DNA of 64,000 bases, from NCBI GenBank assembly GCA_030762935.1, contig CM060886.1:30854509-30918508 (forward strand). Direction: 5' to 3'. Below, one piece after another: positions 55,771 to 64,000 of this stretch. This DNA comes from Hymenopus coronatus. Lineage: Eukaryota > Arthropoda > Insecta > Mantodea > Hymenopodidae. Numbering within the stretch: position 1 is the stretch's first letter; every line of letters starts with the position of its first letter. Under the pieces are notes generated by a model. It saw only the letters and a program-made list of their open reading frames with translations. It was not told the origin of the DNA and searched no databases. The position numbers and the translations under genes are program-made.

Positions 55771-56801
55771 ATTTTTACTTCTCTACATGTACTATGTACA
55801 TAGTGTATAGAGAAGGTATTGCATTCCCCTAAAATTTCGATACCGAGATTTTACCGGAAATACACGTTTTAGGGTCCCCTGTATCCAAAAAAAAAAGAAT
55901 TTTTGGTAAAAAGTCCGTGTGTGTATGTCCGTGTGTGTATGTCCGTGTGTGTGTGTGTGTGTGTGTGTGTGAACACGATAACTCAAAAACGAAATGCCGG
56001 TAAAATACCAAACTTGGTATTTGTAATGATGCGACAGGAAGATTTATAGGAAAATCTTCCCAACCAAAACTACCCTTTACATAGAAAAAAATTCGAAAAT
56101 GTTGATTTCCTCAAAAATGTCTTTTAACGATTTTGATTAAAATACCGTATATTAAAGATATTTATATGTCAAATAAAATTTATCTCTTGAATTTTCTGGG
56201 AATAGCTTCTAAAGACCTCTTTATTCTGAATGAATTTTGATCAACTTTGCCCAACAGATAAACCGTAAGAGATAGAAACTTTCTACACAAAAATGTACAT
56301 CACGTTAAAACACACAATTTTAGTCATTGTTTTTTTTTTCTCACCTAGATGGCCCGGGTTCGATCCCAAGCAACCGCATGTGATATTTGTGGTGGACAAA
56401 AAGGCGCAGGGTCGGATTTTCTCCGGGTTCTCCGGTTTCCCTCGCCATCACATTCCACCGGGGCTCCATCTTCATATATCATCAGTGTCATCGCCTGCGG
56501 TGCCATTGCAGTAAAAGCGGGCGTTAAACCCTACAAAAAATTTCTGAGATATTCCTTGTTTTCCTGGCCCTGCATAGAAAGGGAATTCAACATCATGGCA
56601 GACAGCTTTTAAGAGATTTAACATTCATTTTAGCGTAGTGTATTCCCTTATTTTCCTTCTACTTACAAGAAAGCAAGTAAATAAGAAAACATCTGCTAAT
56701 GTTTATCTCGACTATCATAAAGTAAATAGAAAAATACACCTTTTAATAATAATTTGTTACAGCGATGTAGGGAAAGTCATGTGAATGTAACATCAGATTT
56801 T
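55771..56801 (+). mobile_element. Family H copy with nested SINE-E
   Basis: Left end 'tttttacttctctacatgta', (GT)n at 55949-55970, full body interrupted at about 56343-56541, right end 'gatgtagggaaagtcatgtg'. It starts in the 'ccatttttac' of the previous fragment. Confidence 0.84.
56343..56541 (+). mobile_element. SINE-E, partial tRNA-derived SINE
   Basis: B box CCCGGGTTCGATCCCAAG at its left edge, body 'tctccgggttctccggtttc' and 'cctgcggtgccattgcagta', tail 'gcgggcgttaaaccctac' plus A-run. The A-box half is missing. The tail is shared with the SINE-A at 7464-7770. Confidence 0.72.
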
Positions 56802-56805
56802 GAAA

Positions 56806-56929
56806 CAAATGATTGTCAGTTTAGTCTAGTGTATTCCCTTATTTCCTTTCTACTCATAAGGAACTAAGCAATAATATCGCTTCAGCTAATGTTTATCTCG
56901 ATTAGAATGAAGCAGATAGAAAAAAATTC
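56806..56929 (+). mobile_element. Family H right-end fragment
   Basis: 'agtctagtgtattcccttat' to 'gaatgaagcagatagaaaaa', cut by the start of an opposite copy at its A-run. Confidence 0.8.
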
Positions 56930-57314
56930 TGATGTGTTACACTCACATGACTTTCTCTAGCTATTCTACAAACAAACTTCTTACAAAAGATAATTCTTTT
57001 TTCAACACCACACTAATCGAGATAAACATTAGCAGAATTGTATTATTTAGTTCCTTATAAGTAGAAGGTAACTAAGGGAATGCACTAGGCTAAAATGATA
57101 GTCAAATGTTTTAAAAGCTGTCGTTGTGCAATTGTCATTGCAAATCGCTTCTTTGCTTGGCCACGAGTAGAACAAAAGAAAAACGGACCCTTCCGTCTGA
57201 GAAAAGTATAAGTACTTCACAACTTATACTAATAATAAGGAATACCTCGCAAACGGTAAGCTCCACAAAAGAAAAGGTATATGACATAACTTGTGTATTT
57301 TAACAAGACCTACA
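56930..57314 (-). mobile_element. Family H copy, TAGC subtype, truncated
   Basis: Hairpin end 'ttctgatgtgttacactcac' then CTTTCTCTAGCTATTCT. It ends at 'tttaacaagacctacatttt', where a plus-oriented copy begins. Confidence 0.82.
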
Positions 57315-57470
57315 TTTTTTACTTTCTCCATACGCACTATGTACATAGTGTATAGAGAAAGTATTGCACTCCACCAAAAAATTCGATACCAAGATTTCAC
57401 CGGAAATATATGTTTTAGGGTCCCCAATATCCAAAAAAAAGCATTTTCACAAAAAGGTCCGTGTGTGTGT

Positions 57471-57520
<50 letters not shown>

Positions 57521-58242
57521 GTGTGTCCGTGTGTCTGTGAACACGATAACTCAAAAACGAAAAGTCGGTAAAATACCAAACTTGGTATTTAAGTTTAGTA
57601 TCTTCCAGGGATGTGACACGAAGATTTTGAGAAAAATACCTCCACCCCCAACTACCCTTTACATGGAACTTTTTTCGAAAATTTTGATTTTCTCAAAAAT
57701 GGCTCTAACGATTATGATTAAAATTTCGTATATTAAACATATTTACCTGACAAATAAAATGTATATCTTGAATTTTCTGGGAATAGCCTCAGAAGAGTAG
57801 TTTATTCTGGATGAATTTTACTAAATTTTGAATAACTGCTAAACCGTAAGAGATGGACAAAAAATTACTATACAAAAAATGTAGAGCACATTAAAACACA
57901 CAATTTATGTTATATACATTTTTTCGTGGAGTTCGTCGTTTTTGTGACATTCCTTATTTTTGGTTTCTGCTATGAAAAACGTATACTTTTCTCATACAGG
58001 AACTTGTCAACTCCTATCCATATAGACAAAGGAACTTCATTGACATAGCAACCAGCTTTTGACTATCAGTTTAACCTACAGTTGTCCCTTATTTCGCTCC
58101 TACTGACAAGGAAGCGAGTAATTAGACTATTTCTGCTATTTTTTTCTGATTAGCATAAAGTAAATAGAAGTATAAGCTTTTTAAGAATTATTTGTTGCAG
58201 CGATTTGGAGAAAGTCATGTGAATGGTACACATCAGATTTTT
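57315..58242 (+). mobile_element. Family H copy, complete, long (GT)n
   Basis: Starts 'ttttttactttctccatacg' with palindrome CACTATGTACATAGTG, (GT)n at 57461-57518, and ends 'gagaaagtcatgtgaatggt' and 'acacatcagattttt'. It carries the longest example (169 codons, 57291-57800) of a frame that recurs in other copies. Confidence 0.9.
57461..57518. repeat. (GT)n microsatellite within family H
   Basis: About 58 bp of GT with one AA interruption at the conserved site. Confidence 0.97.
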
Positions 58243-58247
58243 GTACA

Positions 58248-58551
58248 GTAAGATTTAGTCTATCCCTTACGGTTTACTAGTTATGCCAAATTAAGCAAAA
58301 TTCATTCAGAATAAACAGGTCTTTAGAAGCTATTCTCAGAAAATTGAAGATATACGTTTTATTTGTGGTAGAAATGGCTTTAACATGTGGTAGTTTAATC
58401 AAAATCGTTAGAGCCATTTTTAAGAAAACCAAATTTTTCGATAATATTTCCATGTAAAGGGTATTTAGGGGTAGATTTTCTTGAAAATCTTCGTGTCACA
58501 TCCTTGGAATATACCAAACTTAAATACCAAGTTTGGTTTTTGAGCTATGCT

Positions 58552-58587
<36 letters not shown>

Positions 58588-58751
58588 GCGCGCACACACG
58601 CACGGACCTGTTTCTGAAAATGCTTTCTTTGGATTCAGGGGGTCCTAAAACATGTATTTCCGGTAAAATCTCGACCTCAAATTTTTGGGTGGAATACAAT
58701 ACTTCTCTATCCCTATATATATTGTACATACGGGGCTAGAGAAAGTAAAAA
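58248..58751 (-). mobile_element. Family H copy, TAGC-type left end, 5'-part missing
   Basis: From 'acagtaagatttagtctatc' through (CA)n at 58551-58582 to 'gtacatacggggctagagaa' and 'agtaaaa'. The hairpin third is absent. Confidence 0.82.
58551..58582. repeat. (CA)n microsatellite within family H
   Basis: About 32 bp of CA followed by ATACGCGCGCAC. Confidence 0.96.
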
Positions 58752-58821
58752 AAAAAACTTATTAACAATGATTGTAACTGAGATGTAGAGAAAGTCATGT
58801 GAAGGGAATAAATAAGATTTT
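58752..58821 (+). mobile_element. Family H right-end stub
   Basis: Only the last ~70 bp: 'aacttattaacaatgattgt', 'gagatgtagagaaagtcatg', 'aataagatttttttt'. Confidence 0.7.
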
Positions 58822-59177
58822 TTTTGGCTTAGTTTTCCGAGTTCGATTCTCTGAATCCCATTTGTGTTTAATAAAACTATATTGATTACAATTTCTGTAT
58901 ACGCATTTCTGGAATCTCCTTCATAGTTAAAAACCGGTAACATAGCCCAATATTACACGCCACATTTCCGTCTGATATTATTCACAGAAATTTGTGGTTG
59001 TAATAAATTCATACCAAAACTGTATTCTGAGATTTATGATAAAAAAATATGAGGTTAGATGGAGTGTTATCTATGATTGCATTTGCAAAACACGCACACA
59101 TATATCCCCTTCCCCCTTCTTTGTATGAGAATAATATTGGTACAGGTGTAATCCAGTGATTAAATCAATAACATATA

Positions 59178-60010
59178 TTTTTACTTTCTCTACATGTACT
59201 ATGTATAGAGAAGGTATTGTATTCCACCCAAAAATTCGATACCGAGATTTCACCGGAAATACATGTTTTGGGTCTCCCTGAATCCAAAAGAAGCATTTTT
59301 GGAAAACGGTCCGTGTGTGAGTGTGCGTGTATCTGTGTGTCTGTGGACAGCATAGCTCAAAAACGAACCGACCGTTATCTTCCAAGGATGCGACACGGAG
59401 ATTTCCCCACCCCAAACTACCCTTAGATGGAAAAAATGTTGAAAAGTTTGATTTTCTCAAAGATGGCTCTAACGATTTTGATTTAAATTTCCTATATTTA
59501 AGATGTTTACATGCCAAATAAAATGTATATCTTGAATTTTATGGGAATATCCTCTAAAGACTTCTTTCTAGATGATTTATTATGGAATTTTGCATAACTG
59601 GTAAACCGTAAGAGATAGATAAATACTTACTACAAAAAAAAAAAAAAAAGGATGTAGATCACGATAAAACACACAATTTGTGACATATACTTTTTTTTTC
59701 GTGGAGTTGATCATTTTTGAGATATTCCTTGTTTTTGGTTTCAGCTTTAAAAAAACGTATGCTTTTTTCATACAGGAATTTGTCAACTCCTGTCTATACA
59801 AACAAAAGAACTTCAGTCACATGGCAAGCAGCTTTTGACTATCTTTTAACATATGGCACTTCCTTATTTCGCTTCTACTTACAAAGAAGCAAGGAGTAAG
59901 ACTATTTTTTTCTCTCGATTAGCATGAAGTAAACAGAAGCATAAGCTTTTTAACAATAATTTGTTTCAGAGATGTAGAGAAAGTCATGTGAATGGAACAC
60001 ATCTGATTTT
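59178..60010 (+). mobile_element. Family H copy
   Basis: Starts 'ttttactttctctacatgta' with a shortened palindrome (CTATGTATAGAG) and ends 'gatgtagagaaagtcatgtg' and 'aatggaacacatctgatttt'. The body has the standard order with small deletions. A-run at 59633-59649. Confidence 0.88.
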
Positions 60011-60700
60011 TACTAGGCTGTAAGTGTGCAATGATACTCATCGAATAGCGTATTATATTACATGTTCCTCTGAACTTGCAGGCAGTGGCCAGGCGTAGCA
60101 AGAAACACTAGCGTTGGGATTCGATCTTGGGGTCCCTGGGAGACCAGTGCGTCAATACGTCACCCACCTCCTCCCTCCTTTGTTCTCTCTCTCGCTCCCG
60201 CTGGCTGCCTGGCACCACGCGAAGCTCACTTCCGCCCTCTCGCGGTTTCTCCGTGGCGTGCAAGGGTCACTCAGACAAGACGGTCAGACCGTCAGACGGA
60301 CGCCCTACTATACCTTCGCTGCTGCAACCATGGAGACACCCAGTGGCGTGCAGTCTCTTGCCGAATGTTACCTTTCCACACTACATTTTACACACATTAA
60401 TGTCTACCACGGACGTTCTACCTTAGCACGACAAAGTTGCAGACACCTGAGAGACATTATTAGATATTTCAAAGAAAACATTTTGATATTGTTCAGAATA
60501 TGATCTTAAAATAACATTGGGTCATTTCAGATTACTCATGAAACAATATACATGCTTCTCTGAACAGATCAACCAATTGAAGCTAGGAAACCACGCTCCT
60601 CTCTTTCTTGCTTTCTTTTTTCACTCTTTCCTTTTTTTTTCTTTTTTTTTTCAAAGCAATAAGCTCCATTAAAACGTGGCTCTAAAATTGATTATGGATA
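60011..60700. other. GC/CT-rich block of unknown nature, then AT-rich DNA
   Basis: 60110-60480 is much richer in GC than its surroundings. It carries frames of 99-129 codons on the plus strand with no recognisable domain. 'gggattcgatcttggggtcc' at its left edge resembles a tRNA T-arm on either strand, so a SINE or retrotransposon piece is more likely than an exon. T-rich tracts lie at 60611-60652. Confidence 0.35.
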
Positions 60701-61075
60701 GCTTATACTTCCTCTATTATCTACCTGTAGTACCCACAATTTGATGCCAGCATTTCAGAAATACGTGTTTTGAGGCCCACTTAACTATGTTTACAAATAG
60801 CTGTATTCCCGTGGACAATAACACAAATAAAATAACATTTGTTGTGTGAACAGCATAACTCTAAAAAGAAACTCAAATGCGATAGTTTTGTATCTCCTAA
60901 AGATGGCGTTAATAAGACTTTCAAGAAAATCCCCCAAGCCAATCTTTCCTTTACTTGGAAACATTTTCGTATTTGTGATTTTTCTCAAAATGGCTTTCTT
61001 TTGATTAAAATTCCAAATGTTCAAAATATTTAATATCTTGCATTTTCTGGGAACAGCCTATGTGTATAATTATTG
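60701..61075 (+). mobile_element. Decayed family H left-half fragment
   Basis: 'cacaatttgatgccagcatt', 'cataactctaaaaagaaact', 'caagaaaatcccccaagcca' and 'cattttctgggaacagccta' in order. No GT tract remains. Confidence 0.65.
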
Positions 61076-61127
61076 GTATACCGTATCAAATACACAAAAT
61101 TTTAATAAAAAAAATTGATGTTCAATT

Positions 61128-61968
61128 CATATTACTTTCTCTACATCTTTGTATAAAGTTACTGTTAACAGCTTATTCTTGTATCTACTTTATCATAATC
61201 AGGATAAGCATTAGCAGAAATTGTCTTAATTACTTGCTTCCTTGTAGAAGGTAAATAAGGTAATACAGTAGGCTAAAACGAGTCAAATCTTTTAAATAGT
61301 TGAAATCCGTTTCTATGCATGACTAGGAGTTTACAAATTTCCCTATGAGAACAGTTTTAAATCTGAAACAAATAACACGGAATATCTCAGAAATGGAGAA
61401 CTCCACGAAAATAAAAAATAAAAACGTGTATGCCACAAATAGTGTGTTTTAACGATATGTACATTTTCTATATATTAAGTTTGTGTCTAACTTTTACGGT
61501 TTACTAGTTACACACAATTCAGCAAAACTCATCCAGAAGAAAGAGGTAGAGGCTATTTTAAGAAAATTCAAGATAAAAATGCTATTTACTATGTAAATAT
61601 CCTTAGTATACAGTATTTTAGTAAAAATCTTTAAAGCCATTTTTGAGGAAATCAACATTTTCAAAATTTTTGCCATCTAAAGAATAGCTTGGGGTGGGGG
61701 ATTTTTTAAAAATATTCGTGTTGCATGCCTGGAAGATACTAAACTTAAATACCAAGATTGGTATTTTACGACTTTTGTTTTTGAGTTATGTTCACAGACA
61801 TACGGACACATACACGGACCTTTTTTTCTAAAAGTGCTTTTTTTGGACACAGGGGATCCTAAAACGTGTATTTCCGGTGAAAAAAAAAACTCGGTATCGA
61901 TTTTTTGAGTGGAATTCAAAGCATTCTCTATACACTATGTAGGTAAATAGTACGTGTAGAGAAAGTAA
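61128..61968 (-). mobile_element. Family H copy
   Basis: The right inverted repeat 'attactttctctacatcttt' is present but the hairpin is not. The left end is complete: 'tagtacgtgtagagaaagta'. Short (CA) tract. Confidence 0.84.
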
Positions 61969-62251
61969 ATATATAGAACTCGATATGCAAATAAAAATTT
62001 TAGAACAACCATTTTCAAGATATTCTTTGTTGTTGGTTTGAATTTTCTGATACTTATACTTTGATAAGTGGAAAATCGCTATGTGGAAAATTTTTGTTCG
62101 AAGCCAAGCACAGAGAATGGGAATTCAATATCAGTCTTCATATAGAGTCCCACTCCGAAAAATGTTTGGCTTTAACATCGCCTTGTACCTAAAAACAAAT
62201 ATATAATTAAACAATTTCTATATATCTTTAACAAATTGACAAAGTAGATAG
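61969..62251 (+). mobile_element. Decayed family H fragment
   Basis: 'caaccattttcaagatattc' to 'cacagagaatgggaattcaa', then 'acaaagtagatagaaaaatc', into whose A-run the next copy is joined. Confidence 0.6.
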
Positions 62252-63098
62252 AAAAATCTGATGTGTACCATTCACATGACTTTCTCTACTTCTGTACAAC
62301 AAATTATTGTTAATAAGCTTATTCTTCTATTTACTTCAAGCTAATCGAGAAAAAATTAGCATAGTCTTATTACTTGCTTCCTTGTAGTAGAAGCGAAATA
62401 TGGGAGTATCATAGGCTAAAGTGAAGTCAAAAGCTGGTTACTAGGTGACTGAAGTTCCTTTGTTTGTATGGACACGAGTTGACAAATTCCTGTATGAGTT
62501 TTTCAAAGCTGAAACCAAAAAACAAGGAATAACTCAAAAACGATCAACTCCTCGAAAAAAATTATATAACATAAATTGTGTGTTTTAATGTGCTCTACAT
62601 TTTTTGTGTGGTAAGTTTTTGTCAATTTCTAACGGTTTAGCAGTTCTGTAAAATTCCTCCAGAATAAAGTAGTCTTCAAAGGCTATTCCCAGAAAATTCA
62701 AGACATGTTATTTGTCAGGTAAATATCTTTAATATACGATATTTTAATCAAAATCGTTAGAGCCATTTTTGAGAAAATCAAAATTTTCGAAAAAAGTTCC
62801 ATGTAAAGGGTAGTTGGTGGTGGGGGATTTTCTTGAAAATCTTCGTGTCGCATCCTTGGAAGATACCAAACTTAAATACCAAGTTTGGTATTTAACGGTC
62901 TTTTCGTTTTTGAGCTATACTGTCCACACACACACACACACACACGCACACACGGACCTTTTTCCAAAAATGCTTTTTTTTTATTCAGGGGGACCCAAAA
63001 CATGTATTTCCGGTGAAATTTCGGTATCGAATTTTTGGGTGCAATACAATGCCTTCTCTATACACTATGTACATAGTACGTGTAGAGAAAGTAAAAAT
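62252..63098 (-). mobile_element. Family H copy, well preserved
   Basis: Hairpin end 'aaatctgatgtgtaccattc', CTTTCTCTAC, standard body, (CA)n at 62927-62956, and left end 'gtacatagtacgtgtagaga' then 'aagtaaaaat'. Confidence 0.9.
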
Positions 63099-63266
63099 AA
63101 GCTTTTGCATAAGTTTGCTGAGGAATTTTTAGAGAAAGTCAAGTGAATGTAGCGGATCAGATTTTCACTTTCTGCTTACTATAGTGAGTAGAGGAAGTAT
63201 TGTATTCCACCCAAAATTTGAAACCGAGATTTTACCAAATACACAATTGGAGATCCATAGAATAAA
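63099..63266 (+). mobile_element. Two family H end fragments
   Basis: A right-end stub ('gagaaagtcaagtgaatgta', 'gatcagatttt') is followed by a left-end piece ('agtagaggaagtattgtatt', 'ccacccaaaatttgaaacc'). Confidence 0.65.
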
Positions 63267-63571
63267 AGTCTGATGTGTTCCATTCACATGACTTTCTCTA
63301 CATCTTTGCAATAAAGTATTCTTAAAAAGCGTATTCTTCTATTTACTTAATGCTAATCGAGAAACAATTAGCAGAAAGGGTCTTATTACTTGCTTTCTTG
63401 TAAGTAAACAGGTAATAAGGGAGTACCATAGGCTAAATCGATAGGAAAATCTTTTAAAATCTGGTTGCTATGTGTTTGAATTCCTTTGTTTTTATGGACA
63501 GGAGTTAACACATTCCCATATGAGAAAAGTGTAAGTATTTTAAAACTGAAACCAATGACAAGGGATGTCTA
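63267..63571 (-). mobile_element. Family H right-end third
   Basis: 'aagtctgatgtgttccattc' to 'ccaatgacaagggatgtcta', interrupted by the next copy in the same orientation. Confidence 0.83.
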
Positions 63572-64000
63572 AAAAATCTGATGTGTACCATTCACATGAC
63601 TTTCTCCATATCCCTGCAACAAATAATTCTTAAAAAGCTTATACTTATATTTACTTTAAGCTAATCAGAAAAAAATAGTTGAAATAGTCTAATTACTCGC
63701 TTCCTTGTAAGTAGAAGCGAAATAAGGGACAACCGTAGGTTAAAGTGATAGTCAAAAGCTGGTTGCTATGTCAATGAAGTTCCTTTGTCTATATGGATAG
63801 GAGTTGACAAGTTCCTGTATGAGAAAAGTATACTTTTTTCATAGCAGAAACCAAAAATAAGGAATGTCACAAAAACGACGAACTCAACGAAAAAATGCAT
63901 AAAACATAAATTGTGTGTTTTAATGTGCTCTACATTTTTTGTGTAGTAAGTTTTTGTCCATCTCTTACGGTTTAGCAGTTATTCAAAATTTAGTAAAATT
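63572..64000 (-). mobile_element. Family H copy running off the window
   Basis: Hairpin end 'aaatctgatgtgtaccattc' to 'cagttattcaaaatttagta' at the window edge. Inserted at the A-run of the preceding copy. Confidence 0.85.

Noticed and set aside
57291..57800. 169-codon open frame as a gene
   Set aside because: It runs through a (GT)n tract and the body of family H; equivalent frames in other copies are interrupted. I report it only as a recurrent repeat frame.
60114..60503. 129-codon frame as an exon
   Set aside because: No recognisable domain, a competing 99-codon frame overlaps it, and composition suggests a repeat-derived block.
3524..64000. CRISPR array from the many similar copies
   Set aside because: Copies are about 0.85 kb, dispersed, in both orientations, in a eukaryotic genome; no short regular repeat-spacer structure exists.

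Overview
This is an AT-rich, repeat-saturated stretch of a eukaryotic nuclear genome, most likely an arthropod and probably an insect. The reasons are several tRNA-derived SINE families with perfect target-site duplications (TSDs), relics of hAT, mariner and DUF4817-type DNA transposons of kinds common in insects, a broken LINE, abundant (CA)n/(GA)n microsatellites, and no operon-like gene packing. I find no intact host gene, no rRNA and no convincing functional tRNA. Every long open frame I could interpret is either a decayed transposable-element gene or an accidental frame through a repeat.

The dominant component is one interspersed family, called family H here, about 0.85 kb when complete, with roughly 35-40 full, truncated or decayed copies in both orientations across the window (for example 3524-4386, 5104-5958, 12201-13053, 45034-45899, 57315-58242, 62252-63098). 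I define '+' as running from TTTTTACTTTCTCTAC to CACATCAGATTTTT. Each complete copy has (1) a left end with an imperfect palindrome around GTACATAGTAC; (2) an inverted repeat, ACTTTCTCTA near the left end and TAGAGAAAGT near the right end; (3) a (GT)n tract at a fixed internal position; (4) a long non-coding body with conserved phrases such as GGCTCTAACGATTTTGATTA; (5) a right-end hairpin ATGTG-loop-CACAT just outside the right inverted repeat. No transposase is associated. This layout fits non-autonomous Helentron/DINE-1-like (HINE) elements, a hypothesis that can be tested.

Layout. 1-3500: SINE-A and SINE-B copies, then unique AT-rich DNA. 3500-8900: H copies, including a head-to-tail pair, plus SINE fragments. 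8990-13050: SINE-B, then a decayed CGGBP1-like hAT transposase interrupted by SINE-A and flanked by an H copy. 13300-20620: H copies with a 2.5-kb ZBED5-like hAT element (17403-19901) at the junction of two of them; its transposase has two in-frame stops and one frameshift. 20900-26800: H copies and a SINE-D. 27075-29116 and 48635-48941: two members of an inverted-repeat family, one long and one MITE-like. 30690-31930: LINE relic. 33495-43920: H copies, hAT, DUF4817 and mariner relics, SINE-A. 44240-46400: a possible hAT with internal duplication and an H copy in its middle. 46800-64000: mostly H copies, with SINE-A, SINE-B and SINE-E insertions and long GA/T tracts.

Nothing here works together as a pathway. 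What the window records is layered transposition: SINE-A inserted into H copies and into the hAT relic, and H copies inserted at A/T tracts of other H copies. Element coordinates are approximate (a few bases for H and SINE-A ends, tens of bases for decayed copies), because they were set by eye.
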